Origin: Pristionchus mayeri | Taxonomy: Eukaryota; Nematoda; Chromadorea; Rhabditida; Neodiplogasteridae | DNA length: 64,000 nucleotides | Direction of reading: 5' to 3' | Assembly (NCBI GenBank): GCA_036245805.1 | Contig: BTRK01000004.1 | Coordinates: 30,985,541 to 31,049,540 of the forward strand | Shown here: positions 33,201-44,790 of the stretch, one piece after another | Layout: each line of letters starts with the position of its first letter | How positions within the stretch are numbered: the stretch's first letter is position 1 | Made by a program: the position numbers and the translations under genes | Notes under the pieces: generated by a model | Databases searched by the model: none | What the model was told of the DNA's origin: nothing | What the model saw: the letters and a program-made list of their open reading frames with translations, nothing else

Positions 33201-36200
33201 AATGGATATTTACCGTTTCTCGTCGTCCTTGTGCACGTTAGAGAAGAAGAGAGTGCCGTCGATGGAGATGAATACTCGTTCGTCCTGAGAAGATTATCGA
33301 TTAGTGAGGGATTACGGTAGTCTAGTTACTGCTCAGAGGTTATGATGCGATTAATTCTGATCAGTTTAATCAACTCAGGGCAGTGAACTGGTTTGAGTCA
33401 TCTGCTCTTAGTGATCTCACTTCTACTTAGCGACTAATTCGATTGACTTGATCGGACTAAAACTACAGCATACTCTGGGTCTTGATTCGATTAATTCAGT
33501 AGTGTTCAGGATTCTGGGCGTAGGTAGTCGAAGAATATCGTAAATAACCTGTTGCAATATCTCCGATCGCTCTTCATCACTATCCTCTTCGTTCTTGATC
33601 AGCCAGGAGTAGGTGAGGGACTCTGCGAACACGGCCCCAATCAGACACCTCACACCGCTACAGACACACCAGTGGGGAAGCACTGCAGCTGCTGCAGCTG
33701 CTGCAGGGATGCAGCCGCAGCAGCAGGGTTAGCACACTACTGGTGTTGTGATGATGATAGAGAACAGAAAGCGTGATGGAGTGTGGATAAAGATACAGGA
33801 GTGCTCTGTGATCTTTGATCTCTGATGCATCGATCTACCACCCGAGATTGGTACTGTGACACGGTGTTGATACACGATAGGCATGCGAAGAGAGAGAGAG
33901 AGAGAAGGGTGCGTAGTGTATTTATCAGATTACGATAGGAGATGGGAATCACAGGAGATTACGTAAGGGACATTGATACATTGTGTGTGCTCGTTGTGCG
34001 AGTGGATGAGTGAGTGCGTGCACCGTGCAGTGGTGCAAGTGATCAATTGCCAGTTCGTGTACTCGTGTTAGTCTGCTGTATGTGCCATTCTCGTGCGAGT
34101 GCTCGTGGTGCAGTGGTGCGATTAGTTAATTGTATGCGTGTGCTGGTGCATCTGGTGCAGTGGTGTGCTTTCGTGCGAGTGCAGTCACTGCAGTGCAGTG
34201 CAGTGTGATGTGCAGTGTGCGAGTGCAGGCGCGACGGTGCCGTTTCGGAAACGTCGCCGCGCCACAAACAGCGTGTGCGTGAGTGGAAGCGACACAGGGT
34301 GGGAGGAGCACAAACCGTGGGTGGAACGGAATGGAAAGTGAGAGCGAATCGTGCTGAGAGATCTCTTGTTTTCACATGGTCTCTCGATGGGGGAGAGGGG
34401 GAGAGGGGTTATCACTACTGGGATAGAGAAGGGCTGAGTGGTAAGTGACGCTACTCCTCTTCTAATCACAACTAGAGAGGGCGTTGGGCAGTTGAAGGGG
34501 GGGGGGGAGGAAAGTGCTACTGCTCCTTCCCTCGAATGAGAAGTGCGGGAAGAGGGGAAGGAGGCTGTATGCTATCATTGACGGCTAAATACACAGAATA
34601 GCAGGAGAAGGAGGGGAAACGGATAGGGGGGAGGGCCGAGAGGAAAGCTATTAGGACAGACGTGCAAAAACGCTTCAGTGTGAGGACAAAGTCCAATGAG
34701 GGGGTCGGGGGATACGGTAGACTACAGTAGGCAGACTACGGTAGTAGATCATCGGGACGTCGAGGTCTCCTGAACTGCCGGGATTAAGTGGGCAAGGGGG
34801 GGAATACGAGATATGCGCAAGAGAGAGATAAAGCTATGCAGTAATGGGGCCATTGAATGTGCGGGACATCTTCTTGAGGGGGAGGGAATGAGATGAGGGG
34901 AGGAGGACAGAGGGAAGAGATTTCGGGGACTACCCCTCTTCATCTAAATGAGTGAGTGTATGTGTAAAGGCTGAAGGGGCGATGAAGCGATAGCCCATCT
35001 TGGCCCCCATGGGAATTAGTGGGCGGAGCCTAGCTCCGCCCACTTATTCTCAGATCTGGGCGAAATCCCTGATGATTGTTTGCGAAGATATCGTTCGCAC
35101 ACTTGGTGGGTGATATGAGGGGCTCTTGAGTGGGGGAGGAGGGGATAGGTATAGGAGTGAATTGGCTTGCCTCCCTCCTTCCTCTCTCTCTCTCTCCTCT
35201 CGATTCCTTCTATGAACATGTCACTTGGACGGGCGTAGACAAATGGATAGCGAGCGCGACGCATAATCAAGATTTCGAATCTCGCGCGCGCTCCGAGTCT
35301 CCACTCGAGGATTCAGAGGGGATTAGGGGAGAGCAATGAGGGCTTGTTCCCTCTCGAGCCGTTCACGAGAGAACTGATGAGCTTTCGAGGGGCACGAAAT
35401 GGAATGGGCTGCCGAATTCTTGGGAGCGCACACAAAACGACGAAGACGATATTGCTTTTCACTTGAAGGAGTCTCGAGGAGGAGGAGGAGGAGGGGGAGA
35501 GGGACTGAAGGAGGGGAGGGCAGTCTTAGAGGAGGGAGGGGCCTAATTGAAGAAGTGTAGGGGGAGAATGGGAAATGAACAGGAGAGAGACTGAAGCGAC
35601 GCGCCTGTTTTTCACTCCAAAGTTGAGTTCGAAATTCTGACGAGGAATTTCATCGTGAATTCAGTGAAAATCGAGCAGTGGTTCGGTCAGGATTGAGATT
35701 CGAGATTGAACAGATCAAAGGCGATCTCGAAATTGCGCCGGGGGTCTCGTTGTAATGAGAGCGAGCTGATCATGTCCGTTGCCGTCTTACACCAGTCGAT
35801 TGAATGGGGGAGAGAAGGAGGGGGTTCGCAGTTCGGAAGATAAAAAATCCCACTCGGATAGAGTTAAAAGTGAATCATTCTTGGCTTGTTAACGAGCCAA
35901 GAAGTGTGGGTTGCACAACACTTCAACGTCCTCTCGAGATTTCAATTATGAAGCTAGCAACCCGATAAATACTACAGTCCTACTCAAAGATGAGTCGTTT
36001 CTGCCTCCCAAATCGAGCGCGCATCCTTCTCCTCTCTCTCTTCCTCTTCCACGGCTGATTGTTTTGCTGCGAAATGCGGTCGCCCGTTTTGACAGGATGG
36101 CTGATACCAGAATCATACTCAGCCTAATATTACTGACGATAAACAGCCATTAGGCAGCTTCAGTGACATCTAGTACAGGAATGGATAAGTGAGGAGCGAA

Positions 36201-39200
36201 GCGGTTTCTAATCCAATTTGGTCAGTGAAGTGACACGAGTGGAGTGACAGTGGAGGGAAGGGGGGAACGATATTGAGGATGTAGCCTGAGGGGATGGAGA
36301 GGAAGGGAAAATGCCCCGAGGGGCCATCTCTTCTTAAACTTTGTTAGCCCCGACGCCTGCGATCTCTCCCTTCGCCCTGTTCCCTCGCTGGACGAATTTC
36401 GAAGCAATCCCGAGCATATGAATGGACGGGCTGATAGACGAGACTTGCACTAGGATGCACTAGTACAACATAGTTATAGGAAGGATCCACTCCTTTAGCG
36501 TACTTTCACAGTAGGAATGCTGATAGAATTGTGGATTTGATAAAATGTGAAGTGGAGGGGCCTTCGTTCGAATAGAGACTGAGACTCGAATATCCAGAAT
36601 GCAAATAGGGGGGAGTGATGGATCACGGAGTAACATCGGGGGGAATGAGTCCCTTGGGGCGACCGAACCGAAGGACCGAGAACGAAGACCCGAGGAGGGA
36701 AACACAATCGGGGAGGGAAGAAGAATAGGAGAGGAGCAGTAAAGATTTAAGCGGGCGGCAGTCTTCTCTTCCTTCCGTCGAGAGAATCTCTCGATGTCAC
36801 ACACTCCATCGTCGGTTAGAGTAGGGGAGGGAGAAGGACAAATGGGGAGAGACACGAGTGGGGGTTTAAGTGGGCTTATGAGAGGGGTCGAGAGCATGCA
36901 CGAGCACGGAGGGAGATCGATGCATCTTTGACTCCTTCTTTTGGAAAATATTTTAGATATTGTCATATTATTATTGATAATAATAATAACTAACTGGGTT
37001 GATGGGCGGGGGCGTGGCAAGGCAGGGCTGCACCTCCATCCAGCAGTGGGAAAGAGTCGAAGCGAGAGAGAGGAAAGGCGTCCAGGAAGGCTGGCTGAAA
37101 GGTAAGGGGAATTTATAGAATGGTTGAGGGCATCGATTATGTAAACTGCGAATTTATTATGAGGTTTTATGAACGAGATGATAAGACAAAATCGATCACA
37201 TCTACTAACGTTTTATGAACGAGATAATAAAACAAAATCGATCACATCTACTAACGTTTCCATCACATCTACTAACGTAACAGTGCGCGAAGCATATTCT
37301 AATGAATGGAATTAACCAAAAATAACCAATAAGGAGTACAACTTTAACTGCTAGCTAATTACTGTCAAAGGAAAAGGGCGTTTGAAAATGATTTAGTGCA
37401 TATTGATCACCTTGAGCACCGCTGGAGGACTGCGAGCTGTGCCGAGAATCGAAGAGGCGACGCAGTGGAAGGAGGAGTACGCTGCAAAGGTAGTTTGCGG
37501 TACTAATACGATTGGTAGAAAAAAAGTACGGTAGATCACGAGAAATTTTGAAACTGTCCGGTGTTGAGTGTTTACATATTACTTCTTGTAGAAGATTGAC
37601 AACATTCTGGATGGGCTGATTTTCAACTCACCAAACTCCGGCGACGGAGTCAACAACAGAGTTCCTCCCGAGACGAGGAAGGAGATGTTCGGAGAGGAAT
37701 TATCGGTCTGAAAGAGGAGGAGATGTGATCACTTCTGAGTGGGACACCGGCTTCAGAATTTTCGACTTCCTCTTCACTTTCTTTCAAGTGTGCTGAACGA
37801 GTTGCGCATGAAGGATAAGTTGATGTCTCAGACGATTTTCTTTCGGTAACCTTTCGGTATGAAATTTTCAACAGTTATTTATGGTTGTCTATCATCAATA
37901 GTCCTCCCTCTCTCATTTCTCATTCATTTCCGCCAGGAGATGCGACTATTTTTCAATGAGTGCTGTATGCGACCAATGAATTAGGCAGAGAGACTGCGCC
38001 CTCCTCTCCCTTTTACTCTCTCTTGTTGGTATGAGAGGACGAGAGAGCTCGCAAAATATTGAGAGCAGGAAGGGTATCATTCGTGCGCGTTTATCAACGC
38101 CCTCCATTCGAATTCATTAGCATTTGATTAATGTATTCCTCTAAATGGCACTACTCCCTGCCCTTCCCCTACTCCTTCGTTGGTTAGATGGAACGAGAGA
38201 GCAGGCGAGATCGAGAGAGTTAGACGATAGCTCAGAATGCATTCAAATAGAGAGCGGGTCTCTCCTCGTGGTAACTAGGTGATAACCTTGGTGGTTTGAC
38301 ACTGATTTGATGTTCACTCGCGCCGCAAAGGGACTCTTACTTTCCATTACTATCTACTCCCAAACATACACGCGGGTTTGGCCTAGATTGAGGAATTCCC
38401 TTGACTGAATCATCATGGGATGCAATTCTTTGCGAAATGGTCAGCCTTAAACGAAGGGATCAGACACAAAAACGGCTGCTGGCAACTTTAAGCCAAATTA
38501 GCCGGACATCAAAGCATTCGAGGAGGGCGATTAAGCTGCGCTCTCTCGAAAGCACGAGTTATCTAATGGGAAGGAGAAGATCGAGGAACATCGTTAGGAA
38601 CTGGAGATTAATCCCAGTTCAATCAAGCGACAAAGGGAACGAAGTGAGAGAATGAAGAGAAGGAAAAACGACTGCAATTAGCAGGAAGAGAACGGCATCA
38701 AGTGAAAGGAAGGCCATTGAGGGACGAGGAATAGGGTGTGTGATATCAAAAATGCGCTTTTCAATACAAAAAGAAGATCATCAAAATTACTGGATATACG
38801 TAGAAATTGAAGTGTAAAAGGACGGTCAAGTGATTCGATCATAACACAAATATACCATGGGCACGTCGTTCCGGTGCCAGACGAGTTTAGGTTGAGGAGT
38901 GCCCGAGAAGGGACAGCGGAGAGCGAGCATCTCACTCTGCAGAATGGAATTAGTATTTCTAGTTGTATTTGTTCTAGCCCTAAGGCAAGTGGAGAGGTCG
39001 AATAATTTTGAAAAGTATATAAAAGAAGGGTCTGAAAAATAACCTGAAGCTGGATGGAGAAGAACACCTCTCCGCGCATGTCCCACATGATCTTCGGAGC
39101 TCCTGAACATAATGAGCATCATCGAGACCATTTTGTTATGTTCTGGATCGTTCTTGAATTAGATCTTCCGTTCAGTGTTATTTTCAAAGCTTCTTTGGTT

Positions 39201-42200
39201 CTCGTTCTTTCTGCTTTTCGATGAGTTGTGAGCTGCACTCATATTTTTGAGCTTCTCTAAAAAGTTAATGACTACTTCAGTGGATAATGGGTACTTCAGT
39301 GTACTTCACACGCTAGGCGTGGAGTTAAAATCAATTCCTCATTTCTGGCTCATTACCTCTGGGTATCAATTCGTCCCTCAAGAGAGTCGATCTCATTCCA
39401 GCCTGAGTCAGTTCGCACACGAAGGGAAGTGATGCAGTGGGAGAAGTGTGGCCACTGAATACTATCGTCATACCTACTACCTTCGTAATTTATATTCATC
39501 TCTCATCGGAATCTGGAACTAGATTGAACTGAGTAGCCTGCGTTTCGCTTCGAGATCACTATTGTAAACCTTCTTCGGAATCATCGAATGTGGAAGGGAA
39601 TGAGTTTCAAGACGCTCTCGTATTTATTATTTTCAGTGAGTATTTTCGATGCCAGTATCACAGCGTATCACAGTCTTTGAACGAATCTCAGATTGCGTCG
39701 AATCCAAATCTCACATATTGTAAGTGCCGTTGTTCCTCTGAAGAATGGTGGCTTCGTTCGGTCCGTCGCTCCTCACCAACCATTCCAATTCCACCAGCCC
39801 ATCCTCGTACAACGTCTGAAATAAGTAAATCAAATTCATAAAATCTACATGAAACCGTGACAAAAGGAATATAGTGATGCTCATTAGATGTTTTGCGAAA
39901 ACTCTTCGCTCATCTCTAGATAAATTTACCCACATCGAGAACGTCAGTCAGATCCTGCATCACTTCCCGATCTGCAGTGGAGACCAACTCAGCCTCCTCT
40001 TCACGACAACTGAGAAGAAAAGATTATCAGAAACTCTAATCTTCTTTTACGTAGAGATCTCTCCATTAGGATGGATAAAAGAGCCAACAAAATCAATCTA
40101 TTAGGTTGAGTCATAAGTTTTTACCAATTTTGGAGGTGCAATTCAAAGTCACCCAAAAAGCGCACTTCAAATCCTATCAGTACAGACCCGTAGCATAATT
40201 TAGGGGTATCATTCACAATTATTATCACATGTTCGAATTGTACCTTACTTTTAAATTATAGTAGAAATCGAACGTTAACCACGAGCGAATTTTTCAAGAA
40301 AAGTTTGAAAGAATTGGACTCGCTGTTTCTTTGCAGGGAAAATTGGCTGGACATCTCCACATACATTATTGAGAAGCCCCTTGAATGCTCTTTCAAAAAA
40401 GTGGTTGAAAGCTGTGCAAGCTCACTCAGTCCCAGGATTAAGTAATAGCAAATGAGCCACGTAGAAAAGAAATGGCACTGTAGTTGACATCTTTCCTGCC
40501 TTATTTGTTATAGTGACTGACTTATGTATAGGGGCGCTTTAATCTTACTTTATAGGATAACTTTACCATTCGTGAAATTTGAGACCTCGCATCATCCCCT
40601 TTTCGAAAATGAGATTTATCGAAAAACCCGAATTTTCGAATTTTCGAACACATTTTGGTCATATCGAATTGAACACGACTCTGAAATGCACACCGTATTT
40701 GAACAAGTCTTCTGAGCCAAATCCGAATCACATGTATTATTGTGATGTACGTTCATCACACTTCACGAATGTGTTTATCACAGGTATCACGAGTCGATGG
40801 AGGAAGCCATGAACGATTTTTTTCAAAGATTTTCAAAATTAGTCATATATTGATGGTATAAGGTACCAAGGACAAGAAATCGAAGGAACCAGGTTATTTG
40901 TCCCAGAGCCGGCTTTTAGGCATTTTCCGGTTTTACTACCGGCTATACTGTATATCAGTCCGCAGAAGAGCTACAGATATGCCGGAGGTCTTAAAAAATC
41001 GGGAAAAATATGACAAATAACTTTACTGTTGACAACTTTCTGATTGGACCAAAACTCATAATTCTGAGATCGAAAAACCACATTTTGAATTTAAAAATAA
41101 ATATTTTCTCCATCACGCAGTAGAAACGCAGAGGTTTTTATTGCGGAATATGAAAGACCAATCTCTCAAGTGTCTTAGAAAAAAATATGAAGGAAAAATT
41201 TTATACCGTATTTTTTGATAATCGCGGTTAAAGGTGAGGTCCCGAGGTGACGAATTGGAAATAATCGAAATCTTCTACATTGTACGTTGAACTTCGGCCA
41301 GCATTATGCTGTTTTATTTTGTACAACACCGTATACATCGAAAAATGTTCAAAGGAGATCGGATTTAGTGGTTCGCAAAAAATCGATTTTCAACACTCGG
41401 ATTGTGGCATGTTTAGGGGCATGTAAAGTATCATTATCAAAGTGAACTTCCATTGGTCATATGCTGATGTTCAAGTACAGTAGGCAGTCTATCAACATTC
41501 ACAGAACTCGGCCCTTGCAATTACTCAAAACATCTAGATATTCGCAATCGAATTTACGAAAATGAAAGAGTCGAAAAACAAAATAAATCGGTTCTACCCA
41601 GATTTTGCGAAAATCGATCAGATTTGAACATCTAAATTCAGTGTATGATCATAAAAGTATGAATTCCCAGTGAATACAATTATACTGCTTGTTTCTGGAA
41701 AAAAATTATTTCCACCTCTTCGAAACAAAAAAAAATATCAAATGGTGCGCGTTGTACCAATCAGTGTGCTTGATGACTTATATGGTATGAAAATGAATTT
41801 TGATGTTTAAATCCGATCGATTTTCGCAAAATCTGGGTAGAACCGATTTGTTTTGTTTTTCGAATCTTTCATTTTCGTAAATTCGATTGCAAATATCTAG
41901 ATGTTTTGAGTAATTGCAAGGGCCGAGTTCTGTGAATGTTGATAGACTGCCTACTGTACTTGAACATCAGCATATGACCAATGGACGTTCACTTTGATAA
42001 TGATACTTTACATGCCCCTAAACATGCCACAATCCGAGTGTTGAAAATCAATTTTTTGCGAACCACTAAATCCGATCTCCTTTGAACATTTTTCGATGTA
42101 TACTGTGTTGTACAAAATAAAACAGCATAATGCTGGCCGAAGTTCAACGTACAATGTAGAAGATTTCGATTATTTCCAATTCGTCACCTCGGGACCTCAC

Positions 42201-44790
42201 CTTTAACCGCGATTATCAAAAAATACGGTATAAAATTTTTCCTTCATACTTTTTTCTAAGACACTTGACAGATTGGTCTTTCATATTCCGCAATAAAAAC
42301 CTCTGCGTTTCTACTGCGTGATGGGGAAAATATTTATTTTTAAATTCAAAATGTGGTTTTTCGATCCCAGAATTATGAGTTTTGGTCCAATCCGAAAGTT
42401 GTCAACAGTAAAGTTATTTGTCATATTTTTCCCGTTTTTTTAAGACCTATGGCATATCTGTAGCTCTTCTGCGGACTGATATACAGTATAGCCGGTAGTA
42501 AAACCGGAAAATGTCTAAAAGCCGGATCTGGGACAAATAACATGGTTCCCTCGATTTCTTGTCCTTAGTACCTTCTACCATCAATATATGGCTAATTTTA
42601 AAAATCTTTGAAAAAAATCGTTCACGAAGGGGCTAGTTTTGCTTCACTGACTCGTGATACATGTGTTATTATATTGCCCAATCTCGACTCATGGGGAAGA
42701 TCTAATCTAAGAAAGTCGCAGCTACATTCGTAGCCTCTGCTACTTTGACTTCACACTATGACCACTAGGCGCTCTCTAGAGGTCTGAACTAAAGTGTGCT
42801 AAAGAGAGCATCCATGCACTAATAATATGTAAAGATAGCAATGATAATCAATCAGAACCAAAGACCAGAATAAGTGAAACATTTAAAAGTGAAAATTGGA
42901 AAAAACTTATGACTCATCCAGATAATTCTTTTTCACAAACTCAACTAAAATTACCGTTTCTCAGCCTCGTCTCTGGTCATCGCTGAGAGAGTGGGACGAA
43001 CGCAGTGATTCTGAAGGAGCCAATCATCCTTTTCATCAGTTTCAGGTTTTTTTGGTTAAGTTACGACATCAAACATCTTCAGATATGCTTTGCTTCCAAC
43101 ATTCACTGAGAGATTCAGTATCTTTTCTTGACGAATTATAAAATATTGCAAATGTTTTTCGTAATACTAATTTGTCCAGATGATATCTGACCTTCCTCTC
43201 TCCCATCTCTGACCATCCCAGTGGACATCGCGCCTCGCCTGCAATCGTTCTCTTTTTTTCTCCATTTTTTCGCTACAATTTTAATTTCGTTCTTTTTGCC
43301 ACCAATTGACTTCTGAAGGGGCTCCTCACGAAGATTGCAATTCTTCCTGTATATCTTCTTCTCCCATTTTGCTCAATCGTTCTCGCTTTTCTCATCATCT
43401 CCATCTGTTCCCTCATTCCCGCCCGCGAATCATGGCCATTAGATCATCAGACCTCTTCAATCCACTGTAATCGAGCGTCCCTTTGTCATCGCTGACTAAG
43501 TAATCGTGTTAGAGAGAAGAGTAGGAGAGGCCTCTCCAAGTGCGGGTCTTGACCCCGAGAGAGATGGGATGGAACCAGGAAGGAAGCTGGTGTCCTCAGG
43601 AATCCTTCTGGTTCCAGAACACCACTATAGTCCGCTCCCGGGAGGTCTGTCAGGAGGAAAAGAGAGACACTAATGCTGCTCAAGTAGGATACATTTCTCC
43701 ACTATATGAATGCTGACCTCTTATACAACAACAAACAAAGGGGAAGTAGTAAGCGACTGGTCCCTGAGTGAACCCCCCCCCCCCCCCCATCAACCCGCAC
43801 TACTATCAACGTAACGAGCACTGCCATCAACCCCAAGAGGGGCTGGCAATAGCCACTATCGGGAGTAGGCAGAGCATGCTAGAGAGCACGTGAAATGGGG
43901 AGAGAGAAGAGCAGAGGGGGGCTCTGCAGGTGGAAATAATGAATGAGCGGCAGAGGTGGTATAGATTCCCAATTAGGTAGAGAGGCGGTGTGCCTGGCTC
44001 TGATTAGAGAACAGTTCGACCCTTGCAAGATGCTCTTTCATCAAATTAGATGTGCACTTAGTTTGCAAAATAGTTGGTGCTCTCTCACTCTCGTCACTTT
44101 CTTCTCTTGACCTCCTCGTGTCAATCAGAATGAGTCCATAGAGACAGGCCCTGTCAATTAATCCGCCATTACTCCTCCTCGCACAATGTGTGCCACTAAG
44201 AGATTGATAGAAGGCAGGTGAGATAGAATAATGGCTAATCCCTTCCTTCATTCTCGAGCAGTTACCTAGCATGTGAACTAGCTTGGAGCTCGTGAAAGCC
44301 AAAGTCACGCCATCTATCTATTGTGAAAAGAGTTGACATCATCATCAGCATTTACTCAAAACGCGATAACAAGAAACATTCAGTATTTTGCCTTGAGTCT
44401 TGATACTCGAGAGAAAGAGCAGAGAGAAGATACATCATTGCACTGAATAATTGACGCGACCCATCAAGAGGCATTCAATTGGTATCAACCGACTGGCCCC
44501 TCGTCCCTCAACACACTCGAGAGCAGCCTAACTGAAGGGATGGCAACGATGTCAAACATGGAAAGCGCGCCTCAAATTGAGTTTGATAGAGGAGCGAAGC
44601 GCGATGTAAACAGCTGACAGTAATACGTTCCGGAAAGAGAAACAAGAGGAAGAGAGATGTCGAGATTGAATAGAAAAGCGAATAACAAGAAGAATGTTGA
44701 GCTTGTTCATGAAGGATTAACTTCAATTAACTTACCTAATGAGTGCATGAGTAGTAAAAGGAGGACCAACGAGAAAAGAGGCTTCTCCAT
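27213..44790 (-). CDS. rig-6: Contactin-type GPI-anchored IgSF adhesion protein
   Basis: Neuronal surface adhesion protein. Thirty-eight exons were placed, from the signal-peptide exon 44736-44790 to the last exon 27213-27410, about 1260 residues in all. Domain order: signal peptide (MEKPLFSLVLLLLLMHSLG); a C-type-lectin-like domain (exons 43554-43646, 43192-43238, 42955-43028, 39934-40009, 39715-39815, 39357-39454; RCPLGWSE, CREEEAELVSTADREV, LPFVCEL); six Ig domains (39044-29576; for example LALRCPFSGTPQPKLVWHR, YSCIATNEIGA); four FN3 domains (29515-27213; GYIVEYRTKGDRRWKNV, ARVAAYNSGGVGP); and a hydrophobic end preceded by small residues, as for GPI attachment. This 6 Ig + 4 FN3 + GPI order is that of contactins, and an N-terminal lectin domain is known in insect contactin. 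One short exon (length 3n+2) between 33657 and 37411 was not found. The ATG follows TTCAG|GA. Confidence 0.85.
33675..33730. repeat. CAG/CTG trinucleotide-rich tract
   Basis: Imperfect GCAGCTGCTGCAG units just upstream (in gene direction) of the second Ig exon of the contactin gene. It probably lies in the intron, because reading it in frame would add an alanine run and free cysteines. Confidence 0.6.
35018..35044. repeat. Perfect 12-bp hairpin with CTCCGCCCAC arm
   Basis: AGTGGGCGGAGC and its exact complement are separated by CTA, inside a large contactin intron. The arm sequence recurs at 47731, 48289 and 52986. Confidence 0.8.
37165..37277. repeat. 46-bp tandem duplication plus partial third copy
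   Basis: Units 37165-37210 and 37211-37256 are nearly identical (two differences). A third partial copy with CATCACATCTACTAACG follows. Intronic in the contactin gene. Confidence 0.85.
40101..42922. mobile_element. Element with mariner-like ends, host of a fold-back insertion
   Basis: Ends TTAGGTTGAGTCATAAGTTT and an imperfect inverse (TCTGGATGAGTCATAAGTTT read inward) are flanked by TA at 40099-40100 and 42923-42924. The sequence between the end and the inner fold-back (40130-40777 and 42667-42900) has no intact transposase. It lies in an intron of the contactin gene within the lectin domain. Confidence 0.7.
40778..42666. mobile_element. Second fold-back element
   Basis: Two inverted arms of about 860 bp (from 40778 and up to 42666) around a spacer of roughly 170 bp near 41640-41800. 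End sequence CACAGGTATCACGAGTC on the left, complement of CACATGTATCACGAGTC on the right, with TA on both sides (40776-40777, 42667-42668). No coding capacity. Different in sequence from the fold-back at 21860. Confidence 0.85.
43773..43788 (+). repeat. Poly-C tract, 16 bp
   Basis: Longest of nine mono-G/C runs of nine or more bases between 34.4 and 62 kb; intronic in the contactin gene. Confidence 0.95.

Noticed and set aside
36460..37020. 186-codon minus-strand open stretch in the contactin intron
   Set aside because: Considered as the missing contactin exon, but the sequence is not Ig-like and no suitable splice pair gives the needed phase.
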